A DNA stretch of 64,000 bases from Dietzia sp. NCCP-2495 (GTDB taxonomy: Bacteria; Actinomycetota; Actinomycetes; Mycobacteriales; Mycobacteriaceae). Below, one piece after another: positions 45,058 to 54,609 of this stretch. Every line of letters begins with the position of its first letter. Within the stretch, counting starts at the first letter, position 1. The notes under the pieces were generated by a model. That model was not told the origin of the DNA. It searched no databases and saw only the letters and a program-made list of their open reading frames with translations. The translations under genes and the position numbers were made by a program. The stretch is from positions 1 through 64,000 of the forward strand of contig NZ_BRVN01000012.1 in assembly GCF_026011735.1 (NCBI RefSeq), read 5' to 3'.

Positions 45058-48000
45058 TTGCGGCCTCCATGATCGCCTCGTCCACGTTGCGTCCGTCCTT
45101 CTCCGCCGCTTCGATGGCCAGCAGCACGCGCTTGTAGTCGCGCGGCATGACCTTGGCGAAGTGGTTCACGTTCTGGGCCCAACCGCCCAGGATGTCCCGA
45201 CCCCGGGCGGAGTCGGTCTCGGCGACGTGCCGTTCCACGATGTCGTGGAGGAACTGCGCGTCGTCGGCGGTGAGCTCCTCGATGTCGACGAGCTCGCCGT
45301 TGAGGTTGTCGGCCAGGGCACCGTCGGGGTCGTAGAAGTACGCGACCCCGCCCGACATGCCGGCGGCGACGTTGCGGCCGGTGGTGCCGAGCACCACGAC
45401 CTTTCCGCCGGTCATGTACTCGCAGGCGTGGTCGCCCACGCCCTCGACGACCGCGGTGACGCCCGAGTTACGGACGCAGAACCGCTCGCCGACGATGCCG
45501 CGGAGGAAGATCTCGCCCGCGGTGGCGCCGTAGCAGATGACGTTGCCGGCGATGATGTTGTCCTCGGCCACGAAGTCGGGGGCGGCGTCCTCGGCCGGGC
45601 GGACGACAATCCGTCCGCCGGACAGGCCCTTGCCGACGTAGTCGTTGGCGTCGCCGAACACGCGCAGCGTGACGCCGGAGGCGAGGAACGCGCCGAGCGA
45701 GTTACCCGCCGATCCGGTGAAGGTGAGGTCGATGGAGCCGTCCGGGAGCCCCTCGGCGCCGTGCGCCTTGGAGATTTCGTGGCTGAGCATCGTGCCAACC
45801 GAGCGGTTCACGTTGGCGATCGGGTAGGCGCCGGTGGCCGGTCCTGTCGAGGGGTCGACGACGACGCCGCCGACGTCCGCGATCAGCGTCCGGTCGAGCA
45901 CCTTCTCCAGTTTGTGGTCCTGCGTCTTGGTGTTGTGCAGGTCCTGGTGCATGAACGGTGACTCGGCCTGCGCGAAGACGGGCTCGAGGTCCAGTCCCGC
46001 CACCCGCTTGTTGTGGGCGAAGGCCTTGGACTTGTCCAGGCACTCGGAGTGACCGATCGCCTCCTCGAGCGTCCGGAAACCCAACTCGGCCAGGTATTCG
46101 CGGACCTCTTGGGCGATGAACTCCATGAAGTTCACCACGTACTCGGCCTTGCCGGTGAACCGCTCGCGCAGGAGCGGGTTCTGGGTGGCCACCCCCACCG
46201 GGCAGGTGTCGAGGTGGCAGACGCGCATCATGACGCAGCCGGCCACGACCAGCGGGGCGGTGGCGAAGCCGAACTCCTCGCCGCCGAGCAGGGCGGCGAT
46301 GATCACGTCACGACCGGTCTTGAGCTGGCCGTCGACCTGCACGACGATCCGGTCCCGCAGACCGTTGACCAGCAGGGTCTGCTGGGTCTCTGCGAGGCCG
46401 AGCTCCCACGGTCCGCCGGCGTGCTTGAGCGAGGTCAGCGGGGAGGCTCCCGTGCCGCCGTCGTGGCCGGAGATGAGCACCACGTCGGCGTGCGTCTTGG
46501 ACACACCGGTCGCCACGGTGCCGACGCCCTGTTCGGCGACGAGCTTCACGTGCACCCGCGCCTCGGGGTTGGCGTTCTTCAGGTCGTAGATGAGCTGCGC
46601 CAGGTCCTCGATCGAGTAGATGTCGTGGTGCGGCGGCGGTGAGATCAGGCCGACGCCCGGGGTCGAGCCGCGAACCTCGGCGACCCACGGGTACACCTTG
46701 TTCGGCGGGAGCTGGCCGCCCTCGCCGGGCTTGGCGCCCTGGGCCATCTTGATCTGGATGTCAGTACAGTTGGACAGGTAGTGGCTGGTCACGCCGAACC
46801 GGCCGGAGGCGACCTGCTTGATCGCCGAGCGCCGCCAGTCGCCGTTCGCGTCCGGGGTGAAGCGATCGACCGACTCGCCGCCCTCGCCGGAGTTGGACCG
46901 GGCGTGGAGGCGGTTCATGGCGATCGCCAGGGTCTCGTGGGCCTCGGCGGAGATGGAGCCGTAGCTCATCGCGCCTGTGGAGAACCGCTTGACGATCTCG
47001 GAGACCGGCTCGACCTCCTCGATCGGCACCGGGGTGCGGGTCCCGCGGAGCTCGAACAGGCCGCGCAGGGTGGCGATCCGCTCGGACTGGTCGTCGACCA
47101 GTCGCGTGTACTCCTTGAAGATCTCGTAGCGTCCCGAGCGCGTGGAGTGCTGGAGCTTGAAGACCGTGTCCGGATTGAACAGGTGGTACTCGCCCTCGCG
47201 GCGCCACTGGTACTCGCCGCCGATCTCGAGCTCGCGGTGCGCGGCCTCCTCGGGGCGGGGCAGGAACGCGAAGCGGTGGCGGCGGGCCACGTCCTCGGCG
47301 ATCTCGTCCAGGCCGATGCCGTCGATGGGGCTGATCGAGCCGGTGAAGTACTCGTCGCACAGTTCCTGGGACAGGCCGGTGACGTCGAACAGCTGGGCGC
47401 CGGTGTAGGAGGCGAGGGTGGAGATGCCCATCTTGGACATCACCTTGAGCACCCCCTTGGCGGCCGCCTTGCGGTAGTTGGCGTAGCCGTTCTCGGAGTC
47501 GATGCCGGTGAGGTCCCCGGTCTTGACGAGCTCGTCGATCGACTCGAACGCCATGTACGGGTTGATCGCCTCGGCGCCGTAGCCGAAGAGCACCGCCATG
47601 TGGTGGACCTCGCGAGCGTCACCGGCCTCGACCACGAGGCCGACCCGGGTCCGGGTCTTCTCGCGGACGAGGTGATGGTGGACGGCGGAGGTGAGCAGCA
47701 GCGACGGGATCGGGGCGTTGCGCTCATCCGACTCGCGGTCCGAGAGCACGACGATCGACGCGCCCCCCGAGATCGCGTCCGAGACCTCGCGACGGATCCG
47801 GCTCAGTGCGACCCTCAGGCCGTCGCCGCCGTGGGCGACGTTGTAGAGACCGCTCACCACGACGGACTGCAGACCGGGGCGCGAGTCGCCGGCCGCGAGC
47901 AGCGTCGTCAGCTCGGAATTGGACAGGATCGGGTTGTCCAGGCGGACCTGACGGCACGAGTCGGGTCCCGGGTTGATGAGGTCGCCCTCGGGGCCGAGCA

Positions 48001-49651
48001 CCACGCCGTAGCTGGTGACGAGCTCCTCGCGGATGGCGTCCAGCGGCGGGTTGGTCACCTGGGCGAACCGCTGCGCGAAGTAGTCGAACAGCAGCCGCGA
48101 GCGTCCGGAGAGCACGGGCAGCGGGGTGTCGGTGCCCATGGACCCGATCGCCTCGGCGGCGCTGGCGGCCATCGGCGTGAGCAGAATCCGCAGCTCCTCC
48201 TCGGTGAAGCCGAAGACGCGCTGGCGCAGGACCACGCGCTCGTGGCTCATGTACTCGTACCGGACCTCGGGCAGGTCCTGAAGGCGCGTGATCCCCTCGT
48301 CGAGCCAGGTGCGGTACGGGTGCTCGGCGGCGAGGGAGGTCTTGATCTCCTCGTCGTCGATGATCCGGCCCTGCTCGGTGTCCACGAGGAACATCCGGCC
48401 CGGGCGCAGGCGGGTCTTGGTGACGACCTTGTCCTGGGGGATGTCGAGCACGCCCACCTCGGAGGCCATCACGACGAGCCCGTCGTCGGTCACCCAGATG
48501 CGCGAGGGGCGCAGGCCGTTGCGGTCCAGGACGGCGCCGATCACGGTGCCGTCGGTGAACGTGATCGAAGCCGGTCCGTCCCAGGCCTCCATGAGCGAGG
48601 CGTGGTACTCGTAGAACGCCCTCTTGGCGGGGTCCATCTTCTCGTGGCGCTCCCACGCCTCCGGGACCATCATCAGGACCGCGTGCGGCAGCGGACGTCC
48701 GGCCAGGGTCAGCAGCTCGAGCGCCTCGTCGAACCGCGCGGTGTCGGACCCGCCGGGGGTACAGATGGGCAGCGCCGCCGGCAGGTCCTCGATGAGCCCA
48801 CTGGCCATGAGCGCCTCGCGGGCCCGCATCCAGTTCTCGTTGCCGCGGGCGGTGTTGATCTCGCCGTTGTGCGCGACGTAGCGGAACGGGTGCGCGAGCG
48901 GCCAGGCCGGGAACGTGTTGGTGGAGAAGCGGGAGTGCACGATGCCCAGCGCGGACTCGACCCGCTCGTCCTGGAGGTCGAGGTAGAAGTCCGGAAGCTG
49001 CTTCTCGGTGAGCATGCCCTTGTAGACGAGGGTCCGGGGGCTCAGCGACGGGAAGTACACCGTCTCGGAGCCCATGCCGCCCACGCCGGGGCCACGGCTC
49101 CCGAGCTCGTGCTCGCACCGCTTGCGCACCACGAAGCACTTGCGCTCGAGGTCCACGTCGCTGAGCAGTGCCCCGTCCTGGCCCGCGGCCTTGACGAAGA
49201 TCTGCTTGATGGTCGGCTGCGCGTCTCGGGCGATCGCGCCGACGGAGGAGTCGTCGACCGGGACGTCGCGCCAGCCGATGACGGTCACGCCCTGCTCGGC
49301 GGCGATCCGCTCGACCATGCGGGCGGCGTCGATCGCGAGCATCCGGGACTGGGGCAGGAAGCAGAGTCCGGTCGCGTACGCGCCGGCCTCGGGGAGATCG
49401 ATCTCGTGCTCGTCGCGCATCACCTCGCGCAGAAACGTGTCCGGCACCTGGATCAGCAGTCCTGTGCCGTCGCCGGTGTTGGCCTCGGCACCCACCGCGC
49501 CGCGGTGTTCGAGATTGACCAGGGCGGCGATCGCCTTCTCGACGATGTCTCGAGACCGACGTCCGTACATGTCCACCACGAACGCCACGCCGCACGCGTC
49601 GTGTTCGTATTCCGGGCGGTACAGGCCCTGGGGGCCGGGAGTCGTCTGCAT
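45050..49651 (-). CDS. gltB: Glutamate synthase, large (alpha) subunit
   Basis: 1533 residues. It makes two glutamates from glutamine and 2-oxoglutarate. A short propeptide precedes Cys20 ([15 protein letters not shown]), the glutaminase nucleophile after processing. The glutaminase domain covers about 20-430, the central domain to about 800, and the FMN synthase domain about 840-1230 with GEGGES and [20 protein letters not shown]. The 3Fe-4S cluster site has [12 protein letters not shown] spacing (CX5CX4C). A C-terminal GXGXG beta-helix (about 1280-1500) is complete. ATG at 49651 with AAGGCGAA upstream. It corresponds to M. tuberculosis Rv3859c. Confidence 0.98.
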
Positions 49652-50113
49652 GTGTTCGCCTTCGCATATCGGCGGGCGGACTCCGTGCACGGTGGAGCGC
49701 CCGCACTCAGTGGGCCGGGGCCCGCTGGCAGGAAAATACTATGGGACGAAACCGGGTCGACCTAACCGAGGAATGTCAACTAACTTCTCCAAAGCTGAGA
49801 TTCTCAGTTCAATATGTGAGAGTTCCCAGGGCGGTTCCGACAAACTCCCAGTTCACTGAATCTCCCAAATTGAGACACTTTCGTCTCATAATGTGGGCGC
49901 ATCGGCGTTTGCTGCAACAAGTTCTGGTTTCCGCCACCGGTGATTCACCGAGCGGTCAGGGCCGGTCAACGAGGCGGAGCCGAGCGGGGCAGCACGGGAC
50001 AGCACAAGACACTCAGGACTGCGGGGAGAGGCGAAAGACGCGCCCGGGGCAGGCCAGAAGCGAGTCGACAGAAAGGGCTTGCCAGCGCGGGAAGGAGCGC
50101 GGAACGGAGTAGG
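49652..50113. other. 462-bp non-coding region upstream of gltB
   Basis: No gene is supported here. The part at 49770-49930 is clearly less GC-rich than its surroundings. It contains two dyads: CTGAGA-T-TCTCAG (49795-49807) and TGAGAC-N6-GTCTCA (49871-49888). It also has three spaced copies of a TGGGA-type element on the minus strand. It is probably the control region of gltBD, but no -35/-10 pair with normal spacing could be fixed. The remainder (49930-50113) is purine-rich and unremarkable. Confidence 0.45.
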
Positions 50114-50650
50114 TCAGCGCCGAAAGGTGCGCGGCGACTGTAGTGCGCGAGGCGCGGGTAGAGCGCGGGCCGAGGTGGCCTCGCGGATACCGGGAACCGA
50201 TGCGGGGATCACGATCGGACCACCGTGTCTCGGGTCCAGCACCACGGCGGTGGGCGTCTCCTCGGAGCCACGGTTGATGCTGCAGCACAGCTCGTAGGCG
50301 CCCTCGTCGCGCCAGATGTTCACCCAGTGGACCTTGAGACCCTCGCGGGCGGCGCGTCGACGCAGAGCAGAGGAGTAGGCACAACCCGGACGCCAGAGCA
50401 CCACGACGGCGTTCTCGAACGCCGCCCGGCTCCGGACCGCTGCCAGAGGCTCGTGACCGGTCGCCCGAAGCGGGGAGTTCCACAGTGCGACCGCCGCCAG
50501 GCCGAGGAGAACCGCGGTGGCCAAGGGGACTCCGTGCCCGAAACCCACGAGGGTCCAGGCGATCGCACATCCCAGAGCCAGCACGGCCACGGAGCCGAGC
50601 CACCGGCCGGGGACGAGTTCTCGTCCGGGCCGCGCGAAGGGAGAGGTCAC
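50114..50650 (-). CDS. Membrane-anchored glutaredoxin-like protein with CXXS motif
   Basis: 178 residues. Two membrane helices (SVAVLALGCAIAWTLVGFGHGVPLATAVLLGLAAVALW) precede a thioredoxin-fold domain: VVVLWRPGCAYSSALRRRA (Cys-Ala-Tyr-Ser, a monothiol motif), VNIWRDEGAYELCCSINRGSEETPTAVV with the cis-Pro region, and a basic tail. It resembles actinobacterial glutaredoxin-like proteins (mycoredoxin relatives) fused to a membrane anchor. The GTG at 50650 follows TATGGT (50664-50659) by 8 nt. Redox role inferred. Confidence 0.78.
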   Translation of the reverse strand: MTSPFARPGRELVPGRWLGSVAVLALGCAIAWTLVGFGHGVPLATAVLLGLAAVALWNSPLRATGHEPLAAVRSRAAFENAVVVLWRPGCAYSSALRRRAAREGLKVHWVNIWRDEGAYELCCSINRGSEETPTAVVLDPRHGGPIVIPASVPGIREATSARALPAPRALQSPRTFRR

Positions 50651-50815
50651 GATTGACGACCATACGCCTCTCGATCAGACACGTGTGGAGTGCTCCGAAT
50701 AATGAGTGATCCGGCAACGACGTGGCAACGGGCGACCTGGATTTTCCTGGCCTCGGCCCCGGGCCGCCGGTCTGCCTGCACGTCCCCTGTGGCAGGTCGC
50801 GGTAGCGTCGGTCCC

Positions 50816-51967
50816 ATGAACGAGACGCCGCAGGCCCCCGCAGCGACCTCGACCGGGACCCGGAAGGTGCGCGACCTGACCGGCCCCGGGATCACCACCG
50901 GGTTCGGCATGGAGGGCACAGACCTGGGAATCCTCGCCCGTACGCCGTCCGGGCGACTACTCGCCGTGTTCGGCGACACCTTCGCCGGCGCCGGCATGGG
51001 TGCCCCTCATGTCGGGCGTCCACATCCCGGGATCGCGCAGTGCTCCCCCACGACCGACGACCGCCCGGGTCCGGGGAATCCGGACTGGCGCTCACCGGTG
51101 GGCTTGTTCTCCGATACCCGGGATCCGGCCGCCGGCCTCGAGTGGGCTGACGCCGCGGGCCCCGGTCCGCGGGACTACGCGGCGCAGCTCCTCGACTACG
51201 TGCACGGTCGCGGCTGCTCGACGGTCCTGCCCAGCGACGTGCTCACGATCGGCGACACCATGTATCTGCACGTCATGGTCAACGAGGGCCTGGGCACGGT
51301 GACCCGCACGCAGATCCACCGGTCTACCGATGACGGCCGCACGTGGGAACCGACCGGCGCCGAGTTCTCGCCGCGGCTCGAGGGGGGTCACCGTCAGTTG
51401 TGGACCTGGGAGAAGGGCGACGACGGCTACGTGTACGTCCTCTCGACCGGGTTCCAGCGCGACAAGGGCGTCATCCTCATGCGCGTGCCCGAGGAGCTTC
51501 TCGACCACCCCGACCCGGGCAACTGGGAGACCTTCGGTCACGCGGACGGCCGCTGGGACTGGGGCAATCCCACGACCATCGTGCTGCCGGGGCGCATCGG
51601 GGAGATGTACCTGCGCCGATGTGAGGACTTCTGGACCCTGACGTACTTCAACGCCGAGCACTACCGGATCGACTGCCTGAGCTTCCCGTTCATCGGCGCC
51701 GACCTGATGGACCGCTCGGTGACCGCGCACACCACCCTGCTGCCGGGCTGCGCGTGGGGAGACGAGTCCAACGGCATCGACCCCGCCACCGGCCCCGCCC
51801 GGGTGGCGCAGCTGTACTGCGGCTGCCCTGTCCCGGGGTCGACTCCCGAGCAGTGGCATGTCGTGGTGAGTCAGTGGAACACGCATGACTCGGCCGCCGG
51901 GCCCGCCGGGTGGCCGTATCGCTCGATGCAGTTCGTCGGATCGATCCCCCGCCCGCCGGGCCGCTGA
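50816..51967 (+). CDS. DUF4185 protein, candidate GH183 endo-D-arabinanase relative
   Basis: 383 residues. A five-bladed-propeller-like DUF4185 pattern is seen: DLGILARTPSGRLLAVFGDTF, LPSDVLTIGDTMYLHVMVNEG, QIHRSTDDGRTWEPT and YVYVLSTGFQRDKGVILMRVPE. WDWGNPTTIVLPGRIGEMYLRR, TYFNAEHYRIDC and a final WPYRSMQFVGSI follow. DUF4185 proteins from actinobacteria and gut bacteria have been shown to be endo-D-arabinanases (GH183). No signal peptide is visible from the chosen ATG, which follows TAGCGT (50803-50808) by 7 nt. Substrate (own arabinogalactan or foreign arabinan) is unproven. Confidence 0.8.
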   Translation: MNETPQAPAATSTGTRKVRDLTGPGITTGFGMEGTDLGILARTPSGRLLAVFGDTFAGAGMGAPHVGRPHPGIAQCSPTTDDRPGPGNPDWRSPVGLFSDTRDPAAGLEWADAAGPGPRDYAAQLLDYVHGRGCSTVLPSDVLTIGDTMYLHVMVNEGLGTVTRTQIHRSTDDGRTWEPTGAEFSPRLEGGHRQLWTWEKGDDGYVYVLSTGFQRDKGVILMRVPEELLDHPDPGNWETFGHADGRWDWGNPTTIVLPGRIGEMYLRRCEDFWTLTYFNAEHYRIDCLSFPFIGADLMDRSVTAHTTLLPGCAWGDESNGIDPATGPARVAQLYCGCPVPGSTPEQWHVVVSQWNTHDSAAGPAGWPYRSMQFVGSIPRPPGR

Positions 51968-51977
51968 CCCGCAGCAC

Positions 51978-53567
51978 TCAGACCCACGGCAGCGGCCCCA
52001 ACTCGCGCGCGGCCCAGGCGTGCACGGCATCCGGGTCGCGGGTATCCAGCTCGGTCGTGTCCACGTCGAGCGCCTCGGGCCACGGCGCGAGGTCGGCGAG
52101 CTGCGCGTCCAGGACCCGGGGCGTCGCCTGGGAAGGATCCCCGCCACGGCGGGCCCGCTCGGTGATGCGCCGCACCAGATCGTCACGCGGTGCGGTGCAC
52201 GAGATCTCCACCAGCTCGGCGTGCGTGTCGGCGGCGACCGTCTCGGCCGCGGTCCGCCGTCGCGGCTGCAGCCACGTCGCGTCCAGCACCACACTGCGCC
52301 CCTGCCCGAGCAGCTCTGCCGCCCGCCGCAGCATCTCGTCGTAGACGGCATCGACCGCCGCCTCCGAATAGCCGTCCGCCGGACTGCCCGGGGTACCTGG
52401 TGCGGCCGGGGTGGCCGTGTCTTTCGCGGCGCCGCGCATCTCGAGCCGCACCACGTCCGAACGCAGCACCTCCGCGCGGAGCGAGTCCGCCAGCGCCGAG
52501 GCCAGTGTCGACTTGCCCGACCCCGACACCCCGCCCACCAGCACCAGCCGCACCCGTCCGCGCAGCAGCGAATCGACCGCCGTGTCCGCGAGCCGCAGCG
52601 CCAGTCGGGCGTCGGCGATCGCGGCGGGGCCCTCACCTCTCTCGACCTGCTCGGCCTGGTCTGCCTGCTCGGCGCGGATCGCGGTGACCTTCGCACGGAC
52701 CAGTGCGCGGTACGCGAGGTAGTGGTGCACGAGCGAGGGCGGCGCGTCGTCGCCCGACGCCGCGCGGTAGGCCTCGAGGAGCACGACGGCGAGGTCCCGC
52801 GCACCCAGACGATCGAGATCCATCGCCAGGAACCCGATATCGGCCATCGCGTCGCCGAACCGCAATCCGTCGTCGAATTCGAGACAGTCGATGATCCGCG
52901 GACCGTCAGGCAGGAGGTAGACGTCCGCGGCGACGAGGTCTCCGTGCCCGTCGACGATCCGGCCGGCGTCGATCCGCGACCGCAGCAGCGGGCCGCGGCC
53001 GCGGAGATAAGTATCCGAGAGGGCCGCGATGTCGTCGACGATCTCCGGCGCATCCCGGCCCACGGCGAGCCGACGCAGGTGCTCGAGGGAGTCGGTCCAC
53101 AGCCCGTGGATCGTCTCCGGCTCCCCCGCCGCGTCGATCTCCGGGGAGTGGGGGCTGCGTGCGTGCAGCTGCGCGATCTGCCGGGCCACCTCGCCCACGC
53201 CACCGAAGACATCCGTATCGCGGACCCGGCGACCGCCGGGCTCCCGGGCCTGCACCAGGCGGGCGAGACCGAGACGGTCCGGGAGTCGACGCATCCGCAC
53301 GACGTGGTCGACGACTTCGTCGTCGTCGGGATCTAGGACCTCCAGCACCCCCAGATACACGTCCGGGGCGAGCCGCCTGTTCAGCTCCACCTCCCGGCGG
53401 CTCTGCCGCCCACGCGCGCCGACGGTCCGGTTGTCGAGGAATCCCAGATCGATCGGCTTGCGGACTTTATGAGCCTCGTCACCACAGAGGAAGATGAGCG
53501 AGCTGTGGGTTTCCACCACGAAGGGTGGCCCCCACGCCCCGGGAACGGACCGGTCCGAGGTGTCCAT
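51978..53567 (-). CDS. Bifunctional phosphotransferase-like / P-loop kinase protein (Rv2004c-like)
   Basis: 529 residues. The N-terminal half (about 15-335) resembles an aminoglycoside-phosphotransferase-like kinase: VRKPIDLGFLDNRT, DGHGDLVAADVYLLPDGPRIIDCLEFDDGLR (HGD catalytic loop and DCLEF). The C-terminal half is a P-loop kinase with Walker A GGVSGSGKSTLA (about 355) and DATWLQPRRR. The same fusion occurs in M. tuberculosis Rv2004c, a DosR-regulated protein of unknown substrate. The ATG at 53567 follows TACACT (53579-53574) by 6 nt. Confidence 0.85.
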   Translation of the reverse strand: MDTSDRSVPGAWGPPFVVETHSSLIFLCGDEAHKVRKPIDLGFLDNRTVGARGRQSRREVELNRRLAPDVYLGVLEVLDPDDDEVVDHVVRMRRLPDRLGLARLVQAREPGGRRVRDTDVFGGVGEVARQIAQLHARSPHSPEIDAAGEPETIHGLWTDSLEHLRRLAVGRDAPEIVDDIAALSDTYLRGRGPLLRSRIDAGRIVDGHGDLVAADVYLLPDGPRIIDCLEFDDGLRFGDAMADIGFLAMDLDRLGARDLAVVLLEAYRAASGDDAPPSLVHHYLAYRALVRAKVTAIRAEQADQAEQVERGEGPAAIADARLALRLADTAVDSLLRGRVRLVLVGGVSGSGKSTLASALADSLRAEVLRSDVVRLEMRGAAKDTATPAAPGTPGSPADGYSEAAVDAVYDEMLRRAAELLGQGRSVVLDATWLQPRRRTAAETVAADTHAELVEISCTAPRDDLVRRITERARRGGDPSQATPRVLDAQLADLAPWPEALDVDTTELDTRDPDAVHAWAARELGPLPWV

Positions 53568-53686
53568 AACGCCAGTGTAGACATGGTGAACTCGCCTCAA
53601 CGGTGACCCGGGACAGGCGCCGTGACGAACCCGGAAAAGATCGTTTAACCAGCGACCTACGCCGAAAATCCGCCGGGAACTGACTA

Positions 53687-53715
53687 CTGACAGTCGGCGC
53701 CCCCGCTTGTATGGT
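53687..53715 (+). promoter_or_regulatory. Candidate promoter of the exported Ser/Gly-rich protein
   Basis: CTGACA (53687-53692) and TATGGT (53710-53715) with a 17-bp spacer, the best-spaced -35/-10 pair in the window. The leader would be about 100 nt. Confidence 0.5.
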
Positions 53716-53823
53716 CAGCGGCGCACCCGAGCGCGGGACGACGCGCGGGAAGGTCCGTGCCGCCTGGCCAGGGTGCCCGCGATGAGACACATTGCGGTCG
53801 ATGTAGATCGGAGCCCCAACGCT

Positions 53824-54480
53824 GTGACGAACACCCACCGCAAGCACACCGCCCGCACCTCCGCCAAGATCGCCACCGTCGGCGCGTTCGCGGTCGGCGC
53901 CGCCATTGCGCTCCCCGGCTTCGCCGCCGCGCAGGACGCCCCCGCCCCCACCGGGAGCACCGAGTCGGGCAGCCTCGACTCCGGCAGCCTCGAGGGCCTG
54001 CCCGTCGACTCCGCGAGCCTCGAGGAGCTCCCCCTCGACGCCGCCAGCCTCGAGGGCACCCTCGGCACCGATCTCGCGGTCGACCTCGGCAGCCTGAACG
54101 TCTCCCTGGTCCTCGACGCCTCGACCCCCAACCCCGGCTCCGTCGAGCTCGGCAGCCTCGGCATCTCGCCGAACACCGGCAGCGCCGTGATCGACGGCGA
54201 GGGCGGCTCCGTCACCGGCTCGCTGTCCGACTCCGTCTCCGAGTCGGTCTCCGGCTCCGCCACCGAGTCGATCGAGGGCGTCGTCCCCGGCTCCTCGGTC
54301 GAGGACTCCGCGCTCGACACCGTCACCGGCATCGTCGAGGGCAGCGTCTCCGGCGAGGACACCACCGACCCGGCCGAGACCCCCGAGGCGGATGCCGACG
54401 ACACCGGCTCGGTGGACACCGGCTCGCTCGCCGGCCTGAGCTCCGAGGGCCCGGCGGCTCTCACCGGCTCGATCGGCTGA
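53824..54480 (+). CDS. Exported Gly/Ser/Leu-repeat protein, function unknown
   Basis: 218 residues from a GTG at 53824. Signal peptide (TSAKIATVGAFAVGAAIALPGFAAAQ, cleavage near 36). The mature protein is acidic and low in complexity, with repeated SGSL, ASLEE/ASLEG and GSV units (DSGSLEGLPVDSASLEELPL). It has no Cys and no catalytic motif. It resembles the exported proteins at 37197-38138 and 41567-41995. An earlier ATG (53782) would give a longer start that lacks a normal signal n-region. Followed by a strong terminator. Confidence 0.72.
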   Translation: MTNTHRKHTARTSAKIATVGAFAVGAAIALPGFAAAQDAPAPTGSTESGSLDSGSLEGLPVDSASLEELPLDAASLEGTLGTDLAVDLGSLNVSLVLDASTPNPGSVELGSLGISPNTGSAVIDGEGGSVTGSLSDSVSESVSGSATESIEGVVPGSSVEDSALDTVTGIVEGSVSGEDTTDPAETPEADADDTGSVDTGSLAGLSSEGPAALTGSIG

Positions 54481-54526
54481 GACACACCGGTCTGACCAGC
54501 GGTCTCCGGCGTCCGCAGGACACCCC

Positions 54527-54572
54527 ACGACCCGGGAACACGGTGCCTGGACGGCACCGGTTCCCGGGTCGT
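54527..54572 (+). terminator. Long hairpin terminator
   Basis: A 20-bp stem with one bulged A (54527-54547 with 54553-54572), 5-nt loop, 47 nt after the stop. Confidence 0.85.
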
Positions 54573-54609
54573 CGTGTGTCCGCCGACACGCATGAGGGAT
54601 GATGCTGGC

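Noticed and set aside
46781-49765. Open frame of 994 codons on the plus strand opposite gltB
   Set aside because: It lies antisense to a fully recognisable GltB. Its translation is a low-complexity His/Gly/Val/Leu-rich sequence typical of the mirror frame in high-GC genes.
49774-49779. TTGACA on the minus strand as gltB -35
   Set aside because: No -10-like hexamer lies 16-19 bp downstream; the nearest good one (TAGTAT) is 32 bp away.
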